This document shows positions 11,325 through 21,608 of a DNA stretch of 26,078 nt, in pieces. The position numbers and the translations under genes are program-made. Positions within the stretch are counted from its first letter, which is position 1. Each line of letters starts with the position of its first letter. The notes beneath the pieces were generated by a model. That model saw only the letters and a list, made by a program, of their open reading frames with translations, had not been told where the DNA came from and searched no databases. Source of the DNA: Silene noctiflora (Eukaryota; Streptophyta; Magnoliopsida; Caryophyllales; Caryophyllaceae); contig VHZZ01000529.1 of NCBI GenBank assembly GCA_009801015.1, forward strand, positions 187,795 through 213,872, written 5' to 3'.

Positions 11325-12198
11325 GGTGTGTTGACGATGTATTGATGCGAGTCTGTTAATATATACGGAGTATGAGGGTAAGCAAATTCAGTTTTGACAC
11401 TAGCTCTTTTACCCTAGTAGCAATTTGGTATCATCGATCTCACCATTTCTTAGTCAGTAGGGCTATATATTCGGAGAAAATGATCATGGCGCAGTTATAC
11501 ATTTATACCAAGGAATGTCTTGTAAGAGTGAAATCTTGCCTACGGCAAAGGTCACCTTGTAATTGTTGACGAATTTTTGGTGTGTAATTACTGTAATTAC
11601 CGTGTATCCTTTGTTATGCTGCTTATGCATCATATCTGATGCTTATGTAAAGCCGATCATAGGCACGACCGTTACTTATATCCGACTTATACTTGTATAA
11701 CATTGCTTTATGTGTTAATTGGAATTACAATTTTGTACTCCGTATTTACTTTATATTAACAGGTAGATTTAGGAGCTAATTGCTTCCTTATTCAAGTGAT
11801 AGTATGTTGTTTGGCTGAGCTAATTCAGTAATTTGTAGAAATGTAAAATTTGAGGACTTCCAATTCCAATCAACGGCGAGAAAATAAAAAGTTTCATGCG
11901 CGCTAATGTACAATTGTACAGTAAATAACCGTGTTGATAACCGTGGAAAAAATATGGTATGAAATTACAACCATTAGCCTTTGCGGAACATCACAAGTGA
12001 ATTAAAATGAAAATGTACTCTAAATTGTTAAGTATTAAATTAAAACAGTAAAACAACTCATTCAGTTGTTTACGTTTTCATTCTTTTATTCTTCAATGTA
12101 TTCATATGATATGATACAATTCGACGTTTTGACACCAACCAAAACAAAAACCGCTCTCAAACTTATGTTGAACCAAACAACCCCTACCCCTCCCAAAC
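11325..12198. other. Convergent 3' flanks of the YSL and S40 genes
   Basis: This contains the 3' UTR and terminator region of YSL (plus) and of the S40-like gene (minus). AATAAA-like signals on either strand are too weak to choose between. A short open frame at 11372-11569 has no recognisable domain. The segment from GTTGTTTGGCTGAGC (about 11808) to GAACCAAACAACCCC (about 12170-12184) has PIF/Harbinger-style opposing ends. It could be a decayed MITE that supplies the S40 3' end, but this is tentative. Confidence 0.4.
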
Positions 12199-12777
12199 TC
12201 AATCGATAAAGCCCGTCTTTTGAAAAACCGCATTCCTAACCCGAGTCATATCCCGACCTTTAAGCGTCCTCCCAGCACCTTCAATAACCGAAAACGCGGT
12301 AGACTTCCTCGACCGCGCCACAATCTCATGTGGCGGCACCATCTCCTCATCATCCTCCACCGAGTCTACCCCCTCCTCCTCGCCCCAACCCCCATACTTG
12401 GGCCTACTATTGGGCCAAATTGGCACATTCACCGGCGCCGACATATGAAACCCACCACCGCCAGCGCCGCTACCGTTACGTCCCAATAAATACGATGAGG
12501 AAATCATCGCAATCGGAGACGACGCCGTTTTACGCTGAACAGAGGTCGGACTACCCGGCTGGCCGTCTCCAAGAATTGCTGCGGATATTCCCGCAGTATA
12601 TTTACGCGGCGAGGCGGTGATTGAAGCAGCAGTATGTGAAACGACGTCGTTAGTGTTGTCGGACCAAACGACGTCGCATTCGTCGAAATCTTCGTTACTA
12701 TGTTGCCGGTGGAGGAAAGAGGGAGGTGGAGTGGTGAGGAAATTCGGTGTGTTTCTCTGCTTATTGTTTATTACCAT
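12199..12777 (-). CDS. S40-type senescence regulator (DUF584), single exon
   Basis: This is a 192-residue plant S40-family protein. Family members are small, partly nuclear proteins, several of which are induced in leaf senescence and stress, and their biochemical role is unknown. Family marks are in order: CDVVWSD at about 34-40, SAPVNVPIWP at 113-122, MVPPHEIVARS at 146-156, and EGAGRTLKGRDMTRVRNAV with QKTGF at 166-190. The N-terminus is low-complexity (Pro/Ser/Thr), with a Gly-rich run near 101-109 and an acidic patch at 133-145. I place the start at the ATG at 12775-12777. The frame is open three codons further, but only to a TTG. No intron is needed. The gene is convergent with YSL and lies downstream of the RabGAP gene on the same strand. 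Coding DNA is GC-richer than its flanks, as expected for an intact gene. Confidence 0.9.
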   Translation of the reverse strand: MVINNKQRNTPNFLTTPPPSFLHRQHSNEDFDECDVVWSDNTNDVVSHTAASITASPRKYTAGISAAILGDGQPGSPTSVQRKTASSPIAMISSSYLLGRNGSGAGGGGFHMSAPVNVPIWPNSRPKYGGWGEEEGVDSVEDDEEMVPPHEIVARSRKSTAFSVIEGAGRTLKGRDMTRVRNAVFQKTGFID

Positions 12778-13010
12778 GCTTGTCAAATATGAAGAGAGGG
12801 CAGAATCAGATCGGTTCGGATAATCGGAATTTAATCAAATATTTTGCTTAGTTAGTTAGTAGTGACGAAGAAAGGGTCTTTTTTTGGTGAGATTTAGAGA
12901 ATCTGTTTAGGAAAGATTGTGAGGTTGGAAGACTAGAATAGTGGGCGGTACGATGTGAAGTTAGGAGGTATGGAATCTAGGCCATACGTGTCATTTTTAT
13001 GGGAGTGGGA
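12778..13010 (-). promoter_or_regulatory. Proximal 5' flank of the S40-like gene
   Basis: This is the region immediately upstream of the S40 start codon, read on the minus strand. It presumably holds the 5' UTR and core promoter. I see no convincing TATA box. The tandem repeat array at 13011-13600 begins directly beyond it. Confidence 0.35.
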
Positions 13011-13600
13011 AGAGAATGAGTGGTACCAAACGGGTCATTCTGTTCGGTTTTAGACCGGTGTTGTTTGGGTTAATCTTAATTTTGATTTTTTTTTTTTTTT
13101 TTTGTGGCAGTTAGTCGCCTTAATTGGATTATGTTAGTCTGGTCTTCAATCGAATATCAAATCATAAGGGAATGAGTGTTTCACTAAACGGGTCATTTCG
13201 TAAAGTTTCAGCCTTCAAGTCAGCGTTGTTGAGATAAAAAGAGAATATCATGTTAGTCTGGGCTTAATTGGATTATGTTAGTCTCGTCTTCAATTGAATA
13301 TCATATCCTATCATAAGAGAATGAGTGTTTCACTAAATGGGTTATTACGTACAGTTTCAGTCTTCAGGTCAGTGTTGAGATAAAAAGAGAATGAGTGTTA
13401 CTAAATGGGTCATTTCGTACGCTTTTAGGTCGGCGTTGTTGGGGTTAACAGTAGTTTCGACTTTGTTTTTGAACATTTCAGTTAGTCACCTTAATAAGAG
13501 TGTTATTTCGGGTCTTCAGTCGGGTATCAAATTAAATATTCAAGTTTTGTGTAATAAAGGGAGTGAATTAATCAAGATTAACAGATTTTGATCTTGACGA
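13011..13600. repeat. Diverged tandem repeat array upstream of the S40-like gene
   Basis: The block AGAGAATGAGTG, ACTAAANGGGTCATTNCGT, TTTNAGNC and GNGTTGTT recurs about four times, starting near 13011, 13167, 13316 and 13386. The best pair is offset by 144 bp: CTTAATTGGATTATGTTAGTCT occurs at 13119 and again at 13263. An intervening poly-T tract lies at about 13086-13103. The frame at 13391-13591 lies inside the array and is not taken as a gene. The array sits 0.2-0.8 kb upstream of the S40 start. Confidence 0.7.
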
Positions 13601-13688
13601 GATACACGCTTGAATAATTGAGGACGTTGGCAGGTTTCCTAGGGATTCTGAATCAGAAGTTGCAGGATAAGCTTGAATAATCCCAACT

Positions 13689-13830
13689 GTCCGTTTCATT
13701 GTATACGATCACTATCCGTCTAAAGCTGAAGACGGATAGTGACTCTACATTATCCACTTACATTTTGTGAGAGGGACATTATCCGTCTTCAGCTTCAAAT
13801 AGAGAGTGTCCGTCTACAATGAGAATTTGT
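13689..13830. mobile_element. Foldback MITE family B, copy 1
   Basis: The left arm holds CACTATCCGTC, AGCTGAAGACGGATAGTG. The right arm holds GAGAGGGACATTATCCGTC, TTCAGC, then a second GTCCGTCTACAATGAG. The arms are inverted copies of each other, and the element can fold into a hairpin. Copies at 21072-21240 and 22449-22628 share the CCGTCTTCAGC and GTGAGAGNG motifs. There is no ORF, and the exact ends and target duplication are not resolved. Confidence 0.68.
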
Positions 13831-14293
13831 ATTATCCCAAATTGCCTCATTGTCCCGGTTATTTACAAATTACAGCAATAATAAACATTGGATCATGTAA
13901 AATGAAGGTATTTTTCTTGCTACACATCAGCAGTTTTAAGCCTAAATACACTTATAAAATCTCGAACAATTGGAATTTGGAACAATATTCGTACAACAAT
14001 TATACAAATACAAGATGACCGATTGACCATAAGGCGAGAACCATTACATCTTCAGCCAAATGGTTTCACAGTCCATATGACGTAGTAGCAAAATGTCTCT
14101 CGGTGTTTCCGAGGCGTTAAATAGTGTTACAATGCTTTTGACAAATCAATGGAATCTACAGGAATTAAAGATGTCAGCCACCTATACCCTGCTGAATGAG
14201 CCCATCTTCTTCAGCACGAGTTGTTGCATAAGAAGATTGATCCTCTTCTGCCTAACTGAGCTCCAACAGCTCATAGAGAATACATACTCGTAT

Positions 14294-14663
14294 GAGATGG
14301 TCTTGTAGGTCTTATAGGTGAGACCAACTATTAACTCTATTTTTAAATGAGAATACATAAAGATTTGCGTCGATCTCACTTATGAGACCGTCACACTGGT
14401 AAGCAGAAGGGGACATTGACCTTATCATCGAGTATTATCACCAAGTCATGAGCATTGTCTAAGAGTTTCCAGACATTGAGGAGATGGTCTTACGAGTGAG
14501 GTTATCAGCGCATTAACTCAATATGCAAGTGGGGAGTAGATGAGGATTTTCGGTGATCTCACATATAAGACCATATCGCTGGCCATCACAAGGAGCCATC
14601 GACCTTGTCATGAAGCATTATCACCAAATCATGAGCATCGTCTAAGAGTTTCCAAACATCGAG
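14294..14663. repeat. Tandem duplication of about 185 bp covering a MITE-like palindrome and the RabGAP stop region
   Basis: Copy 1 is 14294-14480 and copy 2 is 14481-14663. Each begins GAGATGGTCTT, continues to GATCTCACNTATNAGACC, and ends in GACCTTNTCAT, TATCACCAANTCATGAGCAT and GTCTAAGAGTTTCC. The offset is 183-187 bp. The end of copy 2 is the last ~75 bp of RabGAP coding sequence. The end of copy 1 (about 14406-14480) is therefore a non-coding duplicate of coding DNA within the 3' UTR. The GAGATGGTCT and AGACCATNTC halves face each other and can form a foldback. Confidence 0.8.
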
Positions 14664-17600
14664 TTGGCCAGCCATGTTGTTGCACTCTCGCAGGATTTCA
14701 TCCATGCTACTATACTTCTCAATAATCTGTTTTCTTCTTTGTAACACAGAAGCAGCAATGGCATATAGCAATAGATCTTCTGTTGGAGGAGCACGCTGTC
14801 TTATCCTACTCCAAGCCGATTTCCCTAACCCAGCTCTAATTGCAGCCTGATCCGTCCACATTACCTCCCAAAGGCACAATGTCTGCTCGAAACTCAGCTC
14901 CCTCCTAAACATCACAACCACCATCCTATACACAAAGAAACAATCCTCGGCCTGAAGCTTCACCAAGTGCTTGTAAAGGTGCGAGTCCTTGTATTTTATT
15001 ATCTTTCCCACTGTTGTAAGTTGTCTTCGGATTCCAATCTCATCGAGTCTGAAGTTATGTCGGGCCTTCTTCATGAAACCCACGAAACACCAAAATGCCA
15101 TATGGTCGTCCTTTATTACTGAAATAATTGGCGAAAGAAGATCGCTCATTCCTTGACAATAACCTATTTCCGAGTCATAGATAGCATAGGCTTCAAGAAT
15201 TGCCACTAGTCGAGCCGCGTGGTAAATTCTGTAAGGGTCAAGATGGTCATAATCTTTCAACCCAACAGCCTCAGCAGAACGGTGTGCTCGGTCTTCCGAT
15301 ACATCAGCCTGAGAAGGAGAATAAGCTATCCACTCTCCATTTGCCCTCAAGGCATCGAGACGAATGATGCGTTGCCAGCTGGTAAAGTCTTCAGTCAGGC
15401 AGACATTTGACTCTAAAGGTGACTTAGTAGGGGAAGGACACTCTACGAAGGGTGGATCAACATCATTCGCTTGGTCATCATTAGAGGACCCAGAATCAGA
15501 TGAATCGGTGTCTATAATAGAAGGACTCGAACTAGTGCTTAGTCTACAGGTACTAGTCCTGTCCAAAACTGTACTTGAGTTGTTCTCTGAGAAATCTTTC
15601 TCACTGGAAAGGGATTCCCGTGCGCTAACCGCGTCTTCAGAAGCAGGTGAATTGGGTTCTGGACTAGGGCTCTCGCAATCCCCGTTGCTACAGCCTTCTC
15701 CCGTTTCCTCAGGTCCTCCATTCTCGACGGTTTGTTTCCGTAATCGCCGGCACTGTCTTCTGAGTTTCTCATACTCCTCTCTAAAAAAGCAAACACGAAT
15801 TAGTATGTAAACAAGAGAATGATTTCATAATAGACTTCTTGTTAGGCCATCTTTAATTGTAAAGAAATGATCCTTTTGCAACTTCACCGTACCTATTCTT
15901 ATTCTTGATGGCATCTCTTGCTTCTTTTGAACTGTTCAAATCATAGCTGTTGAACAAAAAAAAAAGATCAACATGAAAAATTTGAGCCACCAATTACTAA
16001 ATTCAAAATGTCTTCGTGATGGATTGAAATGCTTCAATAAATTTGCCTAGAAAAGACGCTTAATACCCAGTATACTGAATACACCTAGTAGAAAGTTCAC
16101 CACACATGCACTGAATTTTTTAAAAGACATTCAAGCATACAATTGAGGTAACTGTTCAACAAGCAGTAAATTCACATTTCACACCCTTGAAGCTCACATA
16201 CTTGGGGAGACACAGAAATATAAAGTGGAACTGCAGTTCTAGAAAGGTGTAAGAACCATAACGATCACCACAACTGTTCAAAATTGGTTCACCAGAATGT
16301 ATAATTACATACGGGGTACTATACAAAATGGTTGTCCCTTACGTATCAAATACATCAGTGCGCAGGGGTTGAGAGAGTCCTCATCCCAGTTTGCATTAGA
16401 TAAACTGAGGAAAGAGTGAAAAACCTTGAAGGCACATAACATCACAATTTTGATGTTGCTAACTTGCTAAGCAATGAAACTATTGAAGGAACTGTCAAAG
16501 TTTCTGAAACTTTGATCGCTATTGTATTAACATTGTTGTATTAACATTGATAGTAAACAATAGTCACTACTGAACAAATCAGAAGAGTTTTTGGTACTTA
16601 CACACCAAGGAGAAAAGGCCAAACTTCAGTTCGGATGCCGGGATCAACACCCTGCATCAGAAAATCTGACTTTGTGAATATCAAAGTACCATAGAATATA
16701 CAAATTTAAAGGAGTGATGATGCCTTCAATTCATTTATTTTTAATCGCATATTTTTAACACAATTTTCTACTTGGGTCATTCGGAAACAGCCTATTTGTG
16801 CTGCTAGCACAAGAGTAAGGCTACATACATCCGAACTTGGAAGAGGGGAGCTAAAAAAACAAAGAAAAAAAATATAAACCAACTGTTACCCAATACTGAA
16901 CAAGAGCAAAACTTTGCCAAATTAAGACCCAAGGAGAGAAGTTCAAATGAGAATTTTATGCCTTCTATTTTACTTGTTTTAAATGCAGATAGTATTTCTA
17001 TTAAATATCGCAAAAACTCCACAAACTTCTTTCAGTGAATATACCCATATACATTAAGAAGAGGATCTGAGTTCAAATTAAGAGCTCCGATAGATTAATG
17101 AAGAAGAGGATCTGAGTTCAAGTTAAGAGTTCCGATAGATTAATGAAGACAAGGAACTCATTTCAAATACAAGAATGGTATCTCACCCCACTTCTAATTT
17201 TTTTCAAAAGCTTGATTCCACTATCACGGAGTTTTCCTTCTTCTGTAAATGCACTTCTCCATAGCTGTGGTGTGAGTATGTGCTTCCTTCTCCTCCGAGA
17301 CCATGGAGATTTAAGGTGACTCCTGAAGTTCAAAAAAAAAAAAAGGATAAAAATTAGAAACCAGCACAATGCTATACATACAATGGTGTCCACTATGGCA
17401 CTATAATGTCTTTCAAAGCAAAAAGTGTTCCTTCAAAGCTGAGAAAATATTCTTAAAGCAATCGTTATCTATGGCTAACATACCACAGTCCAGGATAGTA
17501 GCACTTTGAGAAATAAATGGTTTTCCAAATTTTAAGCAGGAGAAACATCATATGTTTTATGCAAAGACTACTACTCAATGTCTGAATCAAGACGCGGTTT

Positions 17601-18908
17601 TATATCTTAGCGATGATAATTCAAATACAATAGACACTACTCAAACCCAGAAAAGGGCACTCGAAAACATGATTCTCAAGAAGATATCACCAATTTGCTC
17701 AGTGAGACATTAGAACATAAATTCGACACACTAACTAAATGAAGAAGGTGTGAATAGAGGTATAGACATACATATTGTTCACATCTGTACTCCCATTTCA
17801 TAGTCCACTCAATGCTTAAAGGTACCTCATATCTCCAATATTACACATTTCTCTCATACTACAAGTTCCAATACTCGAAATCAACACAAGGCAGGCAAAC
17901 CACAGCGCTGTCACTTATGACCTAGACGACAAAGATAGGATGACAAAGCTGATGCATAGAAGATACTTAGATACGTGTCATAAGAAACCTATGATGAGCC
18001 ACTATTCGATGCACTCGTACAATACAGGACCAGCTCTCTCATTGCTAATCTAACATATGCACATTCTCATCATTTCCACTAACACAGCTCTTTAATCATC
18101 AAAGAATACTTAGAAATGGGGAAATATATAGAGAGACAAATACGACCAGACTTTTCATGAAAGAAACAATCTACAAGCTTCACAAAACTTAATCTGAAAA
18201 TTGTTCCTATCAAGCAAAAGATACAAAATTTGAGCTCCACGCCACAAACCAATAAATTAACTAAGGTAAACAATACATATTTCTAGTAAAAATGCCACGA
18301 AGAACCGAAGAATGAGTGATCCAAAGCTTTTGAGGCTTTCAGCACCAACTCACTAGCAGCTCGAGGTGGGCAAAAATTGATACTTTTAGTTAAAATTTTC
18401 GATTTTTTTCATTTTACTGAAATTACTAATTCACCCCCGAATTTTCCGATCTACGTTTACCCTTCCCTCACTTCAATTCTCTGCTCTGCCACTCCACCAA
18501 CTAATCATCAATTCATCAGATTCAGCAACAACAAAAAACCAACAACCCAGTTTCGACTAAATTACCACACACTAAAGAATGATCACAGGATATCAAATTT
18601 GAGCTGAAAAAACGGAGATTTCAAAATCAAAAGAGACAGGAAACTCACCGATCAGAAGGATAAGAAGTTGATGATGCCGAAGGTGAGGAAGAAGAAGCAA
18701 CAACAAACAGAACCGATCTCAAATGAACCCAAGACGAGGTCGACGACAACGGTGACGATGAAGAATGTTTCTTTTTCCTACTATGTTTCCGACTAAATGG
18801 CGACGACGATGACGAGGACGATGGTGACGATAATAATGGTGAAGATGATAACGATTTCGACGACGAAGATGCCGACGAAGTAGTGTGATTTCTTCTTAAA
18901 GCTTTCAT
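14586..18908 (-). CDS. TBC-domain Rab GTPase-activating protein, 5 exons, complete
   Basis: TBC proteins speed GTP hydrolysis by Rab GTPases and so end Rab signalling in membrane traffic. On the minus strand the exons are 18908-18649, 17322-17187, 16651-16602, 15946-15893 and 15780-14586. All introns are GT-AG with matching phases, totalling 1695 nt (564 aa). Residues 1-87 are Ser-rich with basic RKHSRKKKH. Next come LKSPWSRRRRKH and GVDPGIRTEVWPFLLGV, the start of the TBC fold (about 133-149). An acidic, Ser-rich insert lies at about 185-295. The catalytic dual-finger motifs are intact: IIRLDALR (305-312, Arg312) and YCQGM (374-378, Gln376). The most similar proteins I recall are plant RabGAP22-like TBC proteins. 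The target Rab cannot be read from sequence. An alternative 5' exon exists at 19044-19174, and the stop region is tandemly duplicated downstream. Confidence 0.93.
17056..17145. repeat. 45-bp tandem repeat, two copies, in RabGAP intron 2
   Basis: AAGAAGAGGATCTGAGTTCA starts at 17056 and again at 17101. The units continue with AGAGNTCCGATAGATTAATG and differ at only two or three bases, which suggests recent duplication. They lie in the 535-bp intron between the second and third exons and have no coding role. Confidence 0.85.
17323..18648 (-). other. Long RabGAP intron 1
   Basis: This 1.3-kb intron runs between the donor next to 18649 (CG|GTGAGT) and the acceptor at 17323-17324 (TTCAG). It is AT-rich, and its open frames (for example 18079-18273 and 18377-18607) show no domain. 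The poly-A tract at about 17332-17344 (poly-T on the coding strand) is the pyrimidine tract of the acceptor. Confidence 0.7.
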
Positions 18909-19043
18909 TTAACTTACAAATGGATAGATCAAAACTCAAAACCCTAACTCAACTAAAGTAAATCCCCAAATTGAACACAACAATTTCAAAACCCTAATTA
19001 AAAGCTTTCATTCATGGTGCTGCTTTGTGTGTTTGGAAGTTAC
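18909..19043 (-). promoter_or_regulatory. Region between the two RabGAP first exons, with two telo-box motifs
   Basis: If the exon at 18649-18908 is transcribed on its own, this is its 5' UTR and proximal promoter. If the exon at 19044-19174 is used, this is the beginning of its intron. AAACCCTAA telo-box motifs occur at about 18938 and 18988 on the plus strand. Such motifs are common near transcription starts of plant housekeeping genes. The motifs are seen directly, but promoter function is inferred. Confidence 0.4.
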
Positions 19044-19174
19044 CTAGAGGTGTAAGCAATGGCCGCGACAAGAGCGATGCCAGAAAAGGCTGTGATGGCG
19101 ACGGAGACACCTCCACCGTGTTGTCCGCCGCCGATTTGTCGGAAAATGGTGGATAACGGCACTGTGTTCAACAT
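19044..19174 (-). CDS. Alternative first coding exon of the RabGAP gene, with a membrane segment
   Basis: The ATG at 19172-19174 opens a 131-nt exon encoding 43 residues plus two bases. It ends CTCTAG|GTAACTT, a good plant donor. The phase left over (2) is the same as that of the exon at 18649-18908, so it can join the exon starting at 17322 and restore the frame (AG+G, Arg, then SHLKSPW). The peptide begins MLNTVPLSTIFRQIG, followed by a Gly-rich turn and a hydrophobic stretch, VAITAFSGIALVAAIAY. That reads as one transmembrane helix or signal anchor just before the basic LKSPWSRRRRKH region. The product would be 521 aa. If not spliced, the frame stops one codon later, giving a 44-residue peptide. 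Alternatives are a short upstream ORF or chance. The splice phase and helix argue for a real isoform. Confidence 0.6.
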
Positions 19175-19440
19175 GGAGGAGAGAGATAAAATCAATCGAA
19201 ACAATTGATGAAATTGAGGATATTTGTGAAGTGAAATTAGGGTTTTGGTATTGATTGATGTATTGATGGAGTTGGTTTGTGGGAATTGAATTGGAGATTT
19301 TTTAAGAGAGAGGATGGAGGAAGAAGAAGGGGAAGGGGAAGGGGAGTGAGTGAGTGGGGTGGAAGGAAAGTGGGAGTGAAGCGATCACTATTGACTTGGG
19401 ATGGTCTCTTTGGTATCAAATTTAATCCGATTCTTTAGAA
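19175..19440 (-). promoter_or_regulatory. 5' flank of the RabGAP gene
   Basis: This is purine-rich on the plus strand (pyrimidine-rich on the coding strand), especially at 19305-19375, as in many plant 5' UTRs. A TTAGGGTTT telo-box lies at about 19238. The short open frame at 19237-19419 is compositional and not a gene. Confidence 0.4.
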
Positions 19441-19571
19441 TTGTCTCATTTACGTCTGTGTAGAACCGTAGATAGAAATTATGAAATGTAAAAGGGGTGA
19501 CTAGTTGACGGAAATTAGGTGAACTAAACTAAACTGAAATGATATAAACTGAACTGAAATTATATCTTATA

Positions 19572-19768
19572 CTCCCTTCCTATTCACCATTTTCTTCCTT
19601 TCTCCTTTTTATACAAGAAATAAGAAATGAATTTGAACCACACAAAATACACTAATCCACATGTTATTGAATTTGTACCACACAAATCAACCCAAGAAAG
19701 AAAATAGGGAAGAAAACCTAAATAATCCGCTTAAGAAAATAAGGAAGAAAATGATAAATAGGAGGAAG
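19572..19768. mobile_element. Stowaway-like MITE, 197 bp
   Basis: TA at 19570-19571 and TA at 19769-19770 flank an element with long inverted ends. The left end is CTCCCTTCCTATTCACCATT then TTCTTCCTT. The right end is AAGGAAGAAAATGATAAATAGGAGGAAG. It is compact, has no ORF, and is typical in size. The ends are a divergent version of those on the element at 5217-5708. Confidence 0.8.
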
Positions 19769-19770
19769 TA

Positions 19771-21071
19771 TAAGAATCGAAATTAAGTTCATGACCTTAA
19801 TAGAGTAATTTCAAGAAAATGTCAAACACAAAATTGTTCAATTCCTCATAATTTAGGAGGAGTATAATAATGTAAGAAATAATTTATTTTAGATTTAACT
19901 CTTTTTTTTACAATTTTCTATTATTGTTGTTTCTTTGACAAAAAGAAAACACTTGTAACTCTTTATTAAAGTAAATGATATATACAATTTTAAAGTTTGT
20001 ATTTATTTATTAATAGTAGTAATATTATACATAGATGATAATGATAATGTATGGTGGAAGTTACCATGTTGTAAATGTGGGAAGCATTTATTTATCAATA
20101 TGAATTTATGGTGGAAATAGATGGAATTCTTCAATCAATAATATATTACTAGATGATGAATAAGCATTAAATGTATTAATTATGTTAGTTGGTAGACAAT
20201 CATTTTCGGTTTATTTTCTTTGGTGAGGTAAGAAAATTTGACTATCTCTTGAATATGTCTACCCTATTTCATCATTTCTAAGATGTAAGCAAACGTTTTC
20301 TGTCAATTCTGTATTTAAATTATAAATTTTCTCGATCAATATATACCATTTATGTTTTCACTTTCTTTTAGCCATCTGTAATAAATATGTCATGGTTAAA
20401 TACTTTTCTAGATATTGATTTAGTTCATTTTCTTATAACAGTACAAAGTATCGTGGGGTAAATCATTTAGATTCTAACCAAAGTGCTATTGAATAGCTAT
20501 TATATTAGTAAAAAAAATGGAGCATCAAAGCAATAAAATTATTTCGCGTAGTATTGATATTTTATGTATCAAGTCTTCTAAAATTTATTTACTCTTAGTT
20601 ATATGAACATAAAATATAATATGATTGCAAGATATAATAGTGACACTATAAGTTATGCTAGATTGTTAAAAATATAATCAGGATCATTAAGCACGACCTT
20701 TTATAACTTTACTTTGGTGATATCTGGTCTACAAATATTTGTATTTGTTGAGTCCCCACTTTGTGTCTAGTGCACAAGCACTTGAAGATTCAACCATCCA
20801 AGTTGAAGTTGTCCAAAGTTGATGAAGCTATAAATGTAAGACAAATTGTTGAATGATTCAGAATTTCATATAGAATGCACTATATTGGTTGAATGGTCCA
20901 TTAACCTAGTTGTGCTACAAATGCAATCTAATCTACAAGGAAAAGAAAAGAAAAGAAAAGTCGTTGTGTTGCTCTCTTTTGACCTAAAAAAACATACCAA
21001 AATGTGGGCCATGCTATAAAAGATAAAGTAAACCCGAGCTTCCCCGTATAGATGAATCACAAATTCTCGCG
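19771..21071. other. AT-rich intergenic DNA
   Basis: I see no gene or RNA in this 1.3 kb. Bases 20941-20960 are a short AAAAG microsatellite. The frame at 20866-21075 overlaps the microsatellite and the foldback element and is not credible as a gene. Confidence 0.5.
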
Positions 21072-21240
21072 GCACTATCCGTTATAAGTTGAAGACGGAT
21101 AATGTCCCTCTCGTAATATGCAAGTGACATCAACTATGGGTTGCTCCATTTCCCCTTATTTGCTCTCTCACTTGCCTTATTGTGAGAGGGATATTATCCA
21201 TTTCCAGCTTGTGACGAATAGTGCTTGTGACAAGCAAGAC
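21072..21240. mobile_element. Foldback MITE family B, copy 2
   Basis: The left arm is GCACTATCCGTTATAAGTTG, then AAGACGGATAATGTCCCTCTC. The right arm is GTGAGAGGGATATTATCC, CAGCTTGTGACGAATAGTGC. The two arms pair over most of their length around a centre near 21150. The ends match the copies at about 13.7 kb and 22.5 kb. Confidence 0.75.
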
Positions 21241-21369
21241 GCTTTGTAGATGATTAAATTCATATAATATAAGTATAGATATGTAATCTCTAGAGTCAAA
21301 CATGAGACAAAGGTTGCCATTTTGAACCCCTTGTCTTTTGTTTTAAGATTCATCATCGAATATGTTTAA

Positions 21370-21608
21370 AAAAAATCTTCTATAGTGGTTAAAATTTACG
21401 TGAAATTTAAGTTTTAGGTTTACGTCTTTTAAAGATTAATCTCGTAGAGTTTTTTTCTAATTTAAGATATGTTTTTTAGATTTTGAGTCAGTTACCCTTG
21501 CATGGTTGACTTGAAATACGTGATTTACAAGTTATCACATATACTCGAAAATTTACCTAATACACACCAAAGATAATAGCTGGGAGTTCATTTGTCATAA
21601 AAAAAAAA
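21370..21608 (+). mobile_element. Degenerate tRNA-derived SINE, family C copy 1
   Basis: TCTATAGTGGTTAAAATTTA resembles a box A region (GTCTAGTGGTTAAAATTT in the copy at 23.6 kb). The shared tail order is TTTTGAGTCAGT, ATCACATATACTCG, TTTACCTAATACACACCAAAG, ATAATAGC, TTTGTCAT, then an A-run at 21599-21608. Box B is eroded. The match to the second copy runs the full length. Confidence 0.65.

Noticed and set aside
11808-12184. A third GTTTGGTT-type MITE between YSL and S40
   Set aside because: Opposing GTTGTTTGGCTGAGC and GAACCAAACAACCCC are suggestive, but there is no clear target duplication or shared interior, so it is mentioned only in the intergenic entry.
12778-12786. Extending the S40 protein by three residues to 12786
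   Set aside because: The codon at 12784-12786 is TTG, not ATG. The first real ATG in frame is at 12775-12777.
12220-12823. Plus-strand frames opposite the S40 gene
   Set aside because: They are antisense shadows of a GC-rich coding exon, and the minus strand carries clear S40 family motifs.
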